64,000 nt of DNA from Niallia taxi (GCF_004005475.1 NZ_RZTZ01000002.1:806001-870000), one strand, 5' to 3'. Counted from the stretch's first letter, positions 12,074 through 20,996 are shown. Made by a program: numbers and translations. The notes: generated by a model not told the origin, from the letters alone.

Positions 12074-12508
12074 ATGACAATCAATCAGAACCAGGGTAAA
12101 GTGCAAGACATTATTCAAACTATTACGATTGACGCAAGTGTTGAAAAGGTATGGAACTTTGTTTCCACAGCAGAAGGGATTGCAGCATGGTTTATGCCAA
12201 ATGATTTTCAGGCAGAGCTTGGCTATGAATTTCATCTTCAATCACCGTTCGGACCATCTCCTTGTAAGGTGACAGAATTGGAACCACCACATAAACTGTC
12301 ATTTGATTGGGATACAGAGGGTTGGTTTGTTACGTTTTCTTTGAAAGAGCTTGACGGAAAAACGGAATTTACTGTCGTTCATGGTGGCTGGAAAAATGCA
12401 GAGGAACTGATCGGCAAGGCAAATGAAAAGTCTGCCATTATCCGTGATAGAATGAATCAAGGCTGGAGCGGTATTGTTCAAAAGCTAAAAAAGGTAGTAG
12501 AAGCATAA
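12074..12508 (+). CDS. SRPBCC (AHSA1/START-like) domain protein
   Basis: 144 residues of the AHSA1 branch of the SRPBCC helix-grip fold, a hydrophobic-ligand pocket: [29 protein letters not shown] near the start and the C-terminal helix [15 protein letters not shown]. Its stop (TAA 12506-12508) overlaps the ATG of the ArsR gene by one base, so translation is coupled. Such pairs are common in Bacillus; the ligand is unknown. AAAGGAG lies 13 nt before the ATG, slightly long. Confidence 0.88.
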   Translation: MTINQNQGKVQDIIQTITIDASVEKVWNFVSTAEGIAAWFMPNDFQAELGYEFHLQSPFGPSPCKVTELEPPHKLSFDWDTEGWFVTFSLKELDGKTEFTVVHGGWKNAEELIGKANEKSAIIRDRMNQGWSGIVQKLKKVVEA

Positions 12509-12834
12509 TGACAGCTACGGCTGGAAAATCCGATGTTTTTCAAGCAATTGCTGACCCGACGAGAAGAAAAGTACTAAAGCTGTTATCTGAGAAAGACATG
12601 CCGATAACGGAAATCTCAAGCCAGTTCCCAGTCAGCAGAACGGCTATTGTAAAACATTTGCAAGTTCTTACAGATGCAAAACTTGTCTCTGCCAGAAAAA
12701 CAGGTAGAGAAAAGATATATACTCTAAGTCCAGAGCCTCTCGCTGAGGTACAGGAATGGATTGCCTATTATGAACAGTTTTGGTTTAACAGGCTTTCCGT
12801 GCTTAAGCATTTGATGGAAGAAGATAAAAAGTAA
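12508..12834 (+). CDS. ArsR/SmtB-family repressor
   Basis: 108-residue winged-helix regulator: FQAIADPTRRKVLKLLSEKDMPITEISSQFPVSRTAIVKHLQVLTDAKLVSARKTGREKIYTL covers the HTH and wing. It lacks the CxC metal site of ArsR/SmtB metal sensors, and its C-terminus (EWIAYYEQFWFNRLSVLKHL) is the type found in ArsR proteins paired with SRPBCC partners. It probably represses its own operon at the two identical sites at 11993 and 12023 and responds to a ligand linked to the SRPBCC protein. Confidence 0.9.
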   Translation: MTATAGKSDVFQAIADPTRRKVLKLLSEKDMPITEISSQFPVSRTAIVKHLQVLTDAKLVSARKTGREKIYTLSPEPLAEVQEWIAYYEQFWFNRLSVLKHLMEEDKK

Positions 12835-12835
12835 A

Positions 12836-12862
12836 GGCGCAAATTTTGCGTCTTTTTTATAT
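12836..12862 (+). terminator. Terminator after arsR-like gene
   Basis: GGCGCAAA with TTTGCGTC (one G-U pair), followed by TTTTTT. Confidence 0.7.
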
Positions 12863-13003
12863 GGATATATTTATTTGGGATAATTGTGCTAGGAAAATTA
12901 CTAGAAAATAATGTATGATAGAAGAGAAATGGTAGCGGTGACAAAAATATGAAATTCAAGTAAATATGTCTCAGATCACAACGAAAGAAAGTAGGGACTT
13001 GGG

Positions 13004-14689
13004 ATGGCAACGATTACTTCTAGACATATTATACAGCCTGAAGCGGCTTTAAGTAAAAACACAATCATCACAAATGGAACGCATATCTCGTATGTATCCA
13101 CAGAGTTTAGTAAATACATAGAAAACGCCCTTTATTTTATAACAGCAGGTATCGAACTAAATCAAGAAATCCTGTTTATTGATGATAACAAGGTCCTCAA
13201 GCTTCTTAATGAGCGCCTTAAGGAGCAGGGGATTACCCAAGCACAGTTGGACAGAATTAACTTTATGGATAATATAGAGTTTTATGAACCGAATACACCA
13301 CTAGATCCTGACAAAATAATGCACAAATTTGCATATGCATTAACACCTCTCTTAACTACTAGAAACCCAGTCAGGCACTGGGGAAAGGTCGTTTTGCTTA
13401 AAGGGCAGAAAAATCTGCTGGAAAGGCTATCCAAATATGAAGCAGCTGCCAACCAATTTATAAAAAAATCAAACAGCTTTGGAATTTGTGCGTTTGATGG
13501 CATGCAATTACCAGCATCTGTCCATATGGAAATTATGAAATACAATCATTATATTATGTCAGATAATGAACTGGTCATATCGAGCTTTCAAGATAGTGAA
13601 AATCTGCATCCTTCCATCAGAAGGGAAATAAATTACAAGAATGCCCTTTCGACTCTGAAAATAGCTCAATCACATTATGCTAGAATAATAGAAGAAATGC
13701 CTGATGCCGTTTTTATTACGTCACGAGGAAATATCGCATACACAAATAAATCTGCATTAAAATTAATGGAGGCAGATTCGGCTCAGCTTCACAATAAGGT
13801 GGTGTGGGAGATAATTGACCCTGCCTTTCACGGACAAATTAAAGCAAAGGCAGGAGGAGTTCTGAAAAGAGAGCGTTTTTCGACTTGTGAAATTCAGTTA
13901 ATTGCTTTGACTGGGAAAAAGGTCGATGTCGAGGTTTTGTCGTTTCCTTTTGTTTTTGAAGACAAAAAAACAATTATTCATATTGCCCGAAACATTAAAG
14001 AACGAAAAGAAAATCATGACTTGATGATTCGCAACGAGAAGCTAGAGATTGCCGGCCAGCTTGCAGCAAGCATCGCTCATGAAATAAGAAACCCACTAAC
14101 TGCTATTAAAGGATTTATGAAGCTAGCAGAACAAGGCTCCTTGCATATTAAAGATGTTTATCCGATTCTTGATGCAGAAATAAATCGAATTGAAACGATT
14201 GCGAGTGAGTTATTACTACTCGGAAAGCCTGTCTCAACAGAAATAAAAGTGATGGACTTGTCCAAGCTTTTATATGATATTTGCACATTTATGCAATCAC
14301 AAGCAAACATGAAAAATGTAATTCTTCATTTCAACATACCCAATAAACCACTATATTGTAAATGTAATGGTGACCAAATCAAGCAAGTATTTATGAATAT
14401 AATAAAAAATGCGATTGAAGCAGTTCCTTCTAGTGGGCAAATAACAGTTAATGCCAAGGAAATAGAAGGAGATGCTATGTTTGAAATAATCGACAATGGA
14501 GTTGGAATCCCAATCGATATTCAAAACAAGCTGGGTGAACCTTTTTATACAACAAAGGAAAAAGGGACAGGTCTAGGCTTAATGGTTTGCTATAACATAA
14601 TTGAACAGCATAATGGCAATATTTGCTTTCATTCCATAGAAGGAGAAGGAACTACTTTCACCGTAACTATCCCCTTAGTAAAAGAATAA
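13004..14689 (+). CDS. MEDS-PAS sensor histidine kinase (sporulation-kinase-like)
   Basis: 561 residues, no membrane helix. N-terminal MEDS (DcmR-sensory) domain about 20-175 (GTHISYVSTEFSKYIENALYFITAGIE), PAS about 225-335, HisKA with H359 in IAHEIRNPLTAIKGF, and an HATPase with N box NIIKNAIEAV, G1 DNGVGIP and G2 GTGLGL. The core resembles the KinA/KinE class of phosphorelay kinases. No response regulator is adjacent, so it is an orphan kinase; a role in Spo0F phosphorylation is inference. MEDS domains are thought to sense small hydrocarbon-like ligands. Confidence 0.88.
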   Translation: MATITSRHIIQPEAALSKNTIITNGTHISYVSTEFSKYIENALYFITAGIELNQEILFIDDNKVLKLLNERLKEQGITQAQLDRINFMDNIEFYEPNTPLDPDKIMHKFAYALTPLLTTRNPVRHWGKVVLLKGQKNLLERLSKYEAAANQFIKKSNSFGICAFDGMQLPASVHMEIMKYNHYIMSDNELVISSFQDSENLHPSIRREINYKNALSTLKIAQSHYARIIEEMPDAVFITSRGNIAYTNKSALKLMEADSAQLHNKVVWEIIDPAFHGQIKAKAGGVLKRERFSTCEIQLIALTGKKVDVEVLSFPFVFEDKKTIIHIARNIKERKENHDLMIRNEKLEIAGQLAASIAHEIRNPLTAIKGFMKLAEQGSLHIKDVYPILDAEINRIETIASELLLLGKPVSTEIKVMDLSKLLYDICTFMQSQANMKNVILHFNIPNKPLYCKCNGDQIKQVFMNIIKNAIEAVPSSGQITVNAKEIEGDAMFEIIDNGVGIPIDIQNKLGEPFYTTKEKGTGLGLMVCYNIIEQHNGNICFHSIEGEGTTFTVTIPLVKE

Positions 14690-14776
14690 TGAGCGTAAGC
14701 TAGTATTAAAAGTAAGAGCATGTGTATAATTCTTTATAATTTCTGTCTATCCTTATAGAAAAGGAGGGGACAGCTT

Positions 14777-15367
14777 TTGCTTTTTTTGGAATTAATAGCA
14801 GGTATTCTTGTTGTGCTTGCCTTCATTCATTTTTTCTGGACAAAAAGGCAGGATGAATATAAGGGCAGGTTAATTTTGCAGCATCTACATACAAGTCAGG
14901 ACATGAAAAAAACCCTTGCACTTGGCTTATATCTCCGCTTTCTTCCCACTGGAAAGCAATTGGAAAACAATGCCCTTTTGTTGAAGGATGACATTACATT
15001 AGAAGCCTTTACAGCAAGCTTACTTGAAAAAACAAGGGGAGGAACTGCATGGGTGCTGGCAGATGCAGATCGGTTGGGAATCAATTTGGAGCACCAAACG
15101 AAGGAAGGTTTGTTTTTAGGGCAAATCGTAAGAACCGAGCATGAAATTGGTTTTGAACAAATTGCTCTTGTTCATTCAAACATTGTAAAAAAACGTGCAG
15201 CCGGCGGATATGTCGTGACAGCTGGCATTTTTTCGGAGGATGCCATTGTTTATGCAAAGGGCCTGAATATAGAGTTAATAGATGGTGTTGGCTTAACCGA
15301 TTTATGGCTTGCCAGTCTTGGAATAGCAGAAAAGGAAATCCAAAAAATTCTGCCGCAGTTAACGTAA
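14777..15367 (+). CDS. Membrane-anchored Mrr-like (restriction-endonuclease-fold) protein, probably degenerate
   Basis: 196 residues: one N-terminal membrane helix (about 3-22), a charged linker, then a C-terminal region resembling the Mrr catalytic domain. The late strands match well (GGYVVTAGIFSEDAIVYAKGLNIELIDGVGL). At the nuclease site, where Mrr has D-GID...QxK, this protein reads RLGINLE...LGQIVR, so the metal-binding Asp and the Lys appear to be replaced by Asn and Val. TTG 14777 is 9 nt after AAGGAGG. A terminator follows. Fold moderately sure; function unknown. Confidence 0.6.
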   Translation: MLFLELIAGILVVLAFIHFFWTKRQDEYKGRLILQHLHTSQDMKKTLALGLYLRFLPTGKQLENNALLLKDDITLEAFTASLLEKTRGGTAWVLADADRLGINLEHQTKEGLFLGQIVRTEHEIGFEQIALVHSNIVKKRAAGGYVVTAGIFSEDAIVYAKGLNIELIDGVGLTDLWLASLGIAEKEIQKILPQLT

Positions 15368-15374
15368 AAAAGTG

Positions 15375-15409
15375 GAAATTCCTTTTGGAAAAGGAGTTTC
15401 TTTTTTTTT
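15375..15409 (+). terminator. Terminator after Mrr-like gene
   Basis: GAAATTCCTTTT (15375-15386) pairs with AAAAGGAGTTTC (15389-15400), with one G-U pair, followed by nine T. Confidence 0.8.
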
Positions 15410-15619
15410 ATAGTTTCTGCATGCTGCTAATTGTGAAGAAAACGGTATGTGGCTACAGCACCATGCTTGAAAAAAATGCTAACAGTCCGCCGTAAATCAA
15501 CGATATATGCTGTTTGTATAAAATTCACTCTCTTTATTGATGGTACTGTAACATGCTCCATTGTATAATGGGGAAATGAGCAATCTAGATCAATAGTTTT
15601 TAAGGAGAGAGAAACATAA

Positions 15620-15937
15620 ATGGTGAAAGTACTTGGTTTTACAGTAGATGACCAGACAAGGTGTAAGCATTATCATAGTGACATTGATGTTATCGCTATT
15701 AAATTTTATTGCTGTAATACATATTATCCTTGCTATAAATGCCATGAAGAGGCTGCAGATCATCCGATTAAAGTATGGCCACCACAGAAATTTGGCGAAA
15801 AGGCAATTTTATGTGGGGTGTGTAAGACAGAGCATTCCATTGCTGCCTATAAGGACATGACGTCTTGTGCAAATTGTGGAGCGAAATATAATGACAGATG
15901 CTCTTTACATCATCATCTGTATTTTGCAGCAACGTAA
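15620..15937 (+). CDS. CHY zinc-finger protein
   Basis: 105 residues with the CHY zinc-finger spacing: TRCKHYHSDIDVIAIKFYCCNTYYPCYKCHEEAADH, then CGVCKTEHS and SCANCGAKYNDRCSLHHHLYF. About ten Cys and several His form the predicted zinc clusters (COG4357 family). The Bacillus members have no known function. AAGGAGAG precedes the ATG. Single-gene unit. Confidence 0.88.
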   Translation: MVKVLGFTVDDQTRCKHYHSDIDVIAIKFYCCNTYYPCYKCHEEAADHPIKVWPPQKFGEKAILCGVCKTEHSIAAYKDMTSCANCGAKYNDRCSLHHHLYFAAT

Positions 15938-15943
15938 CAGTAA

Positions 15944-16102
15944 TTAGTTTAGCAGCTTGGCAATAGCTCTAATTAATAAGCGTGTTAGCAGGTAGAGAGG
16001 CTCTACTAGTTCAATGGCTAGTTCAGCTAACTCGGAACGGTCCTTTTTTTCCTTTTTCTTTTTCAGTTTCATATTTTTTTGACCTGCCCTTCGTTTAATC
16101 AT
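15944..16102 (-). CDS. Possible 52-residue basic peptide
   Basis: A short frame beginning MIKRRAGQKNMKLKKKKEK and ending ELVEPLYLLTRLLIRAIAKLLN. It has a Lys/Arg-rich head followed by a long amphipathic or hydrophobic helix, which is not the composition of random A/T-rich sequence. It is convergent with the CHY gene. No good ribosome site is visible before the ATG, so it may be unexpressed. Confidence 0.35.
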   Translation of the reverse strand: MIKRRAGQKNMKLKKKKEKKDRSELAELAIELVEPLYLLTRLLIRAIAKLLN

Positions 16103-16240
16103 TATGAACGCTTATTTATATAAGTTATACGGAGGGAGATGCCAAAAGTTTCATAATGGGAAAAAATTGGTGGGGACATAAATCTGTAAGCCTTATTCAA
16201 ACAGAACAAATTAATCATTTTTATTAATAGCTTAGTTTTA

Positions 16241-16364
16241 TAATTAGTTCGTTTCATTCCGCTTCCTCCCTTCATTTCCGGGGAGAGGAAGCGGAGTCTC
16301 CTCGGATTTTCCTCTATTTCCCGCAGAAGGAGTGGCTTCCGCTTCATTCCACTTTAGAATTAGT
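16241..16364 (-). repeat. Dispersed hairpin repeat, copy 2
   Basis: Read on the minus strand it runs from AAAGTGGAATGAAGCGGAA through GGGAAATAGAGGAAAA, ACTCCGCTTCCTC and CCCCGGAAA to GGAATGAAACGAACTAATT. It shares ends and several blocks with copies 1, 3 and 4, but the centre differs. It lies 21 bp beyond the stop codon of the acetamidase gene. Confidence 0.85.
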
Positions 16365-16385
16365 TATGTCCTACACTTTTTGTAC

Positions 16386-17324
16386 CTATCTCAAAGCCCC
16401 GTAAGGTAAGACTGCATGCACGCCTTTAACGCCATTAACAACTTGGGTAATTCTTAGGTCAACAACTGTACTTGATAGGGCAGTTGCTTCTGTTCTGCTT
16501 ATATCATAGTTGTTTTGCATAAAGGTTATCATTTCATTTAAGGCATCCTTTGCGGCTTCGTTCAAGTCCTCGTTAAATCCGAATGTAATCCATCCTGATG
16601 GTGTTTTGGCAAGTGGGGCTTGCAATTCCATATCGTCTCGGGCAATTAATGTAATGTCTACAAGATCCATTGGACATTCAATCGCTGTTCCAGAGATCTC
16701 TCCATCTCCTTGGAGGGCATGACCGTCACCAATGGAAAATAACGCACCTTCAACAGATATTGGTAAAAACAGACTGCTACCTTTAACCAATTCTTTGCAA
16801 TCAATATTGCCACCACAATATCGTGGAGGCGGGGTAGGATGAACACCATCTTCCTTTGGAGCTACTCCCATTACTCCCATAAAAGGCTGGAGGGCCACAG
16901 AAAAAGTTTTATCACCAATAATAGTGGATCCTGTCATCTGATTGGAATCCAGTTTCCAGTCAAGCTGAATTTTTTCTTCCTCGGCAATTCCAAGCGTAAT
17001 GTTCTGCCAGTTTGGCAAGCCGCCGCTCCAATTCCTTCCATACCATCCTGGCACAATATCATTTATTTTAATTTCCAGCACCATTCCTGGCTTTGCATCT
17101 TTTACAGCAATTGGTCCAATCATGGGATGACCAGCCTTTTGTTCCGATTGATTTGAGGGGAACTTTTCGTATACTTCTGCTTCTGATGAAGAATAACCCC
17201 ACTCAATATCTAATGTTTTCATTTCAATCGAGTCTCCAGATTCGACGGTTAAAATAGGAGGATAGTTCCTGCTAAACGAGCCATGTAAATTTTCTTGTTT
17301 TAATGTTAATATATGCTTCTTCAT
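16386..17324 (-). CDS. Acetamidase/formamidase family protein
   Basis: 312 residues of the FmdA/AmdA family, which hydrolyses short amides to ammonia and an acid in the cytoplasm. Conserved blocks include GHPMIGPIAVKDAKPGMVLEI, PFMGVMGVAP, PPRYCGGNIDCKEL and GDGHALQGDGEISGTAIE. AAAGGAG precedes the ATG on the minus strand. No transporter or regulator is adjacent. The true amide substrate is not determinable. Confidence 0.9.
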   Translation of the reverse strand: MKKHILTLKQENLHGSFSRNYPPILTVESGDSIEMKTLDIEWGYSSSEAEVYEKFPSNQSEQKAGHPMIGPIAVKDAKPGMVLEIKINDIVPGWYGRNWSGGLPNWQNITLGIAEEEKIQLDWKLDSNQMTGSTIIGDKTFSVALQPFMGVMGVAPKEDGVHPTPPPRYCGGNIDCKELVKGSSLFLPISVEGALFSIGDGHALQGDGEISGTAIECPMDLVDITLIARDDMELQAPLAKTPSGWITFGFNEDLNEAAKDALNEMITFMQNNYDISRTEATALSSTVVDLRITQVVNGVKGVHAVLPYGALR

Positions 17325-17403
17325 AAAATCACTCCTTTATTAGTTTGTTTATTTCTATGTACAAATGAAAAAAACCTTTTTCAAATACATGAAAAAGGGA
17401 GTA

Positions 17404-17748
17404 TCAGTAATATTTCTTATCATCAGGTGTAAGAATTCTTGTCAAAGAATGTACCTTTGTTGAAATTAACTTAGAGCTTAATCGCTGTTTTAATGTTGGA
17501 AATACATGACCAACATAGTCATCTATCGAACGGCAGTAAGCTATTTCAGGGAGATGAATATCAAAGGAACAGGAAACGCGTACATGGATATCACCATCTA
17601 TATCAAAAGGTTCAGAAACAGAGAGTACCTCGTAGTTATCTGAAAACTTATTTTTTACCCCATTTATTTTTTTCGACACATGCAGCTTATAGTTGGAAGT
17701 TTGTGTCGGCTTAAAGTTAAAGTCTGCTATACCAATTGCATTTATCAT
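17404..17748 (-). CDS. Hypothetical protein
   Basis: 114 residues with mixed strand pattern (YKLHVSKKINGVKNKFSDNYEVLSVSEPFDIDGDIHVRVSCSFDIHLPEIAYC). ATG 17748 was chosen because GGAGG lies 6 nt upstream of it; the in-frame TTG at 17760 sits on that ribosome site. It lies just upstream of the acetamidase gene on the same strand (79 bp apart). No family recognised. Confidence 0.6.
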   Translation of the reverse strand: MINAIGIADFNFKPTQTSNYKLHVSKKINGVKNKFSDNYEVLSVSEPFDIDGDIHVRVSCSFDIHLPEIAYCRSIDDYVGHVFPTLKQRLSSKLISTKVHSLTRILTPDDKKYY

Positions 17749-18090
17749 TTTTTCCTCCAATAAAAATAAACTATGTATGATTATATCATTTTTACGTGAA
17801 AAAATAAGAAGATTAAATCATAATAATGAAGGAAAAAGCAGGTATATAATTCAAGTTCCGCCATATAAATAAATGGTATGGCTTAAAAGTGAATTATTAT
17901 TGTCATTTATTCATCTATTTTCTTTGGCTCTGTGGCACCAGATGATTATTTTCTTAAGAATCTACTCTATTACGTGTGTAATTAAACGAGAGTTTGAATG
18001 CTTCGTCCAGAGCTTATTCTTTAGAAGGTTGGCAGTCATTCCTGACATCTTAAGAGGAATGGAAAAATTTTTTTTCATAAAGGAGACTAT
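17749..18090. other. 342-bp A/T-rich gap
   Basis: Divergent intergenic space between two hypothetical genes. It holds the ribosome sites of both and no clear RNA, repeat or terminator. A 73-codon frame at 17873-18094 lacks a ribosome site and was not accepted. Confidence 0.5.
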
Positions 18091-18378
18091 ATGAAAACTA
18101 AAGCAAAAATCAAAGGTGTAAAGTATAAGCCAGAGTATACTCATCCACGATATAAAGTGAAATTAGAGACGCCAGCTGGAAAAGAACTGATTATTGAATT
18201 TGATTACAGTGATGCAACAGGAAAAAAAGGCTATAAACCACTTGGTGTACAGCATGATGGGGAAGATATGGGCGTGAAATTATCGTGGTATTCCCGGCAA
18301 GTAGAAGGGATGACAGTCTCAGAGTTTTTAGGCATATTAGCATTTAAGGTTGATAAAAAATATAAGGTTATTTCGTAG
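18091..18378 (+). CDS. Hypothetical protein
   Basis: 95 residues, basic, probably beta-rich: MKTKAKIKGVKYKPEYTHPR, LIIEFDYSDATGKKGY, GVKLSWYSRQVEGMTVSEFLGILAFKVDKKYKVIS. A near-ideal AAAGGAG precedes the ATG and a strong terminator follows, so it is very likely a real gene. No family recognised. Confidence 0.7.
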   Translation: MKTKAKIKGVKYKPEYTHPRYKVKLETPAGKELIIEFDYSDATGKKGYKPLGVQHDGEDMGVKLSWYSRQVEGMTVSEFLGILAFKVDKKYKVIS

Positions 18379-18388
18379 TAACATAGAC

Positions 18389-18415
18389 AAAAGCGGCTGA
18401 TAGTCAGCCGCTTTT
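18389..18415. terminator. Bidirectional terminator
   Basis: A 12-bp perfect stem, AAAAGCGGCTGA (18389-18400) with TCAGCCGCTTTT (18404-18415), loop TAG. It serves the 95-residue gene and the convergent esterase gene. Confidence 0.9.
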
Positions 18416-18423
18416 GTTGGTTT

Positions 18424-19734
18424 TTAATGTAATGTTCTTGAAGCAAGCCATTCCATTATAGTCGTATTTTTTCCATTTATTTTGGAAACAGGATCATTGT
18501 TAAATACATAAATCCATGACCAGTGACCATCGTATTGATAAGCACTTCCGTCCGCATTTTTGTATAATCCTGATGTGTCATGAACATCATTATATAATGT
18601 TAAGTGAACATCCTTTGCATTTGCAGAAAGGAGACGTTCGTATGTTGGCAATGTGTTTAATTCTGGAAGCAATGTTTTATCATTTTTTGCTGTCACAAAC
18701 CATGTTGGTGTTTTCGCAAGCTTATTAATATCAGAATCTGAGATATATTTATCATTTAACCCTTCACAAACAGGGAATGCGCCTGCGAAGTAATCAGGAT
18801 GATCACGTGTCATCAACAACGTCATATAGCCGCCATTAGATGCTCCGCCGATATAAATACGGTTTTTGTCAATATCACGGTTGCTGTTCACGTATTTTTC
18901 GATAAGAGACATTAAGGCTTCTGAATATTTAGAGGTTCCATCAGCTCTTCCTGTTAGACCATCCATCCAATAAGTTGGAGCTTGAGGCGCTAATACATAC
19001 GCCCCATTAAAAATAGATTGGATATCCTCAGAAGCAAAATTCACTGCTTTATTTGCAGCAATTGGAATAGTTGCATCTGTTCCGCCTTCACCACCGCCAT
19101 GCAGCCAAATAATCAGCGGGTTTTTGTTCTTATCTTTTGCTGGCTCGAAATCAGCATAGGATAATGTAGTTCCTCCAGCTGAATGCTTACCTAAAGAAAA
19201 TTCGCCGACTAGTCCGTTTTGTGAACCATTGTTCTTCGTAATGATTAAACCACTTAGCTTAGTTGACTTTGAATTAATGTCTTTTACTTGTTTAATGGTA
19301 TAGTCAAAGTTTACCCAATTATTCAGTCCTGTTACAAAGTCATAATTTAAAGCAGCACTGATAGTTAAAGTCGGACTATTCTCTAGTTCTAATACTACAT
19401 ACTTGCCAGATTTAACAGCCGTGCCATTTTTATCGGCAACATATGCGTTTGTCACCTTATTATAGCCTTCCTCAAGCAATGGGTTAGCAAGCCTGCTGTC
19501 AGTTCTTTTCACATATACTTGAAACGTATCCTTATTGACACTGCCTTTTGTAATATTTTTGTCAATATTGACAATCAGCTTTGTAACAACCGTTCCCCAA
19601 TCCTTAACTTCCGTAACTGTTTGATAAGATGTTTTATTCTTTTGCTGTTTTGCTGCGCTGGCACCTGTGCTGTAAGAGAAAATCAAGACGAAGCCTAAAA
19701 CAACCAATAATGCTGATCTTATGTACTTATTCAT
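18424..19734 (-). CDS. Secreted alpha/beta-hydrolase esterase with N-terminal Ig-like domain
   Basis: 436 residues. Sec signal peptide (about 1-28, LLVVLGFVLIFSYSTGASAA), an Ig-like esterase N-terminal domain (about 35-170), then an alpha/beta-hydrolase of the prolyl-oligopeptidase/polyhydroxybutyrate-depolymerase class. Oxyanion region WLHGGGEGG, nucleophile S299 in GGASNGG, Asp in FVTAKNDKTLLP and His in YDGHWSW complete the triad. Adjacent to the pectin/hexuronate genes and preceded by a cre-like site, it may remove acetyl or methyl esters from plant polysaccharide; that role is inference. Confidence 0.85.
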   Translation of the reverse strand: MNKYIRSALLVVLGFVLIFSYSTGASAAKQQKNKTSYQTVTEVKDWGTVVTKLIVNIDKNITKGSVNKDTFQVYVKRTDSRLANPLLEEGYNKVTNAYVADKNGTAVKSGKYVVLELENSPTLTISAALNYDFVTGLNNWVNFDYTIKQVKDINSKSTKLSGLIITKNNGSQNGLVGEFSLGKHSAGGTTLSYADFEPAKDKNKNPLIIWLHGGGEGGTDATIPIAANKAVNFASEDIQSIFNGAYVLAPQAPTYWMDGLTGRADGTSKYSEALMSLIEKYVNSNRDIDKNRIYIGGASNGGYMTLLMTRDHPDYFAGAFPVCEGLNDKYISDSDINKLAKTPTWFVTAKNDKTLLPELNTLPTYERLLSANAKDVHLTLYNDVHDTSGLYKNADGSAYQYDGHWSWIYVFNNDPVSKINGKNTTIMEWLASRTLH

Positions 19735-19757
19735 TCTTTAACTCCTCTCTCTTTGTT

Positions 19758-19772
19758 TTTAAGCGCTTACAA
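19758..19772 (-). promoter_or_regulatory. Candidate cre (CcpA) site upstream of the esterase gene
   Basis: On the minus strand TTGTAAGCGCTTAAA fits the catabolite-response consensus WTGNAANCGNWNNCW with one mismatch. It lies 24 bp before the esterase ATG, where CcpA binding would block transcription during glucose growth. Confidence 0.6.
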
Positions 19773-19936
19773 ATTAAATGCTAACATGTTATAAAGGTAT
19801 ATATAAGGGAAAAAGTTCCTATTTTAGTTGTTTAATACATTAATATCCTAAAATTAATCAGCAGTATTCAAACCTTGACCACTGTTGAAAAATTCAAGTA
19901 AACTAATAGGTAGAATAAGAAAAGTGAGTGATACCA

Positions 19937-20938
19937 GTGGGTGTAACAATTAAGGATATTGCCAAATTAGCTAATGTTTCCCATACAACTGTTTCAAGGG
20001 CTCTTAATGGAAGCCCATTAATTAAGCCAGATACAAAAAAGAAAATACTGGAGCTGGCCGAACAGCTGCATTATGTGCCGAATTATAGTGCCAAGAGCCT
20101 TGTCCTGAAAAAGTCTTATACAATCGGCTTGTTTTTTACAAGCATTTCAAACGGGACTTCTTCAACTTTCCTTGCGAATGTAATAAAAGGGGTTAACGGG
20201 GAAATAGATGAGAATTATAATTTGTTCGTCAGAGGCATTGACGATTATAAGGATTTTGCTGCCATCAATGGACAAAGGTTTGATGGAATTGTATTGATGA
20301 GTCAAAGCGATGAAGATGATGCTTTTATCGAGCATGTGAAGCAGCAAAACATCCCGATAGTCGTTCTCAATCGGGAAATAGATGATCCGTCTATTACAAA
20401 CATTCTTTCAAATGATGAATCTGGCGCGATGGAGGCAACTAATTATTTAGTAAGTCAGGGTCATGAAAGGATTGCCATTATTGAAGGAAAAGAAAGCTTC
20501 AAAACAGCTTTAAAGAGGAAAAATGGCTATATGCAGGCATTAATGCAAAATAGTTTAGCGATAAACAAACGCTATATTGTGAAGGGCAGCTATGATATGG
20601 AAAGCGGCTATCATGCAATGGAGCAGCTATTAGCTTTGAACAACCCTCCAAGCGCTGTTTTCTGTTCAAATGACGATATGGCAATTGGCGCAATTAATGC
20701 GATTTTCGCGAACGGCTTGCATGTACCTAAAGACATCTCGATTGTTGGTTTTGATAACAGTGCTTTTAGCCAATATGTTATGCCGAAGCTTACCACTGTG
20801 CAAAGACCGATTGAACAGATCAGCCAAAAAGGTGCAAAAAAGCTGTTAGAGCTTATAAACGATTCTAATGAAACAGGTGAAAGTGTGTTTGTAAAGACAG
20901 AATTAATTATTCGTGATTCGGTTATTCCGCAACCATAA
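19937..20938 (+). CDS. exuR: LacI-family regulator of hexuronate genes
   Basis: About 333 residues closely resembling B. subtilis ExuR. N-terminal HTH VTIKDIAKLANVSHTTVSRALNGS with hinge helix, then a periplasmic-binding-protein-like sensor domain containing TIGLFFTSISNGTSSTF, NILSNDESGA, SNDDMAIGA and ISIVGFDNS. GTG 19937 was preferred because GTGAG lies 8 nt upstream; GTG 19928 is also possible. It heads the uxa/kdg island and probably represses it at the TGTTAACGTKNRCA sites (20945, 21061, 24227, 25872) until a hexuronate-derived inducer binds. Confidence 0.92.
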   Translation: MGVTIKDIAKLANVSHTTVSRALNGSPLIKPDTKKKILELAEQLHYVPNYSAKSLVLKKSYTIGLFFTSISNGTSSTFLANVIKGVNGEIDENYNLFVRGIDDYKDFAAINGQRFDGIVLMSQSDEDDAFIEHVKQQNIPIVVLNREIDDPSITNILSNDESGAMEATNYLVSQGHERIAIIEGKESFKTALKRKNGYMQALMQNSLAINKRYIVKGSYDMESGYHAMEQLLALNNPPSAVFCSNDDMAIGAINAIFANGLHVPKDISIVGFDNSAFSQYVMPKLTTVQRPIEQISQKGAKKLLELINDSNETGESVFVKTELIIRDSVIPQP

Positions 20939-20944
20939 ATAAAA

Positions 20945-20985
20945 TGTTAACGTGAGCATAATCGGATGATTATGCTCATATTTTT
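20945..20985 (+). terminator. exuR terminator overlapping a TGTTAACG operator-like site
   Basis: TGAGCATAAT (20953-20962) pairs with ATTATGCTCA (20970-20979), then TATTTTT. Its left arm shares bases with TGTTAACGTGAGCA at 20945-20958, a copy of the island operator, so this copy may be dual-use or fortuitous. Confidence 0.75.
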
Positions 20986-20996
20986 AAAGGAAAAGG

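Noticed and set aside
17873-18094. 73-codon hydrophobic frame
   Set aside because: No ribosome site and its end overlaps the well-supported start of the 95-residue gene.
20945-20958. Counting the TGTTAACGTGAGCA copy as a sure operator
   Set aside because: It shares bases with the left arm of the exuR terminator, so its match may be partly fortuitous; kept only as a possible site.
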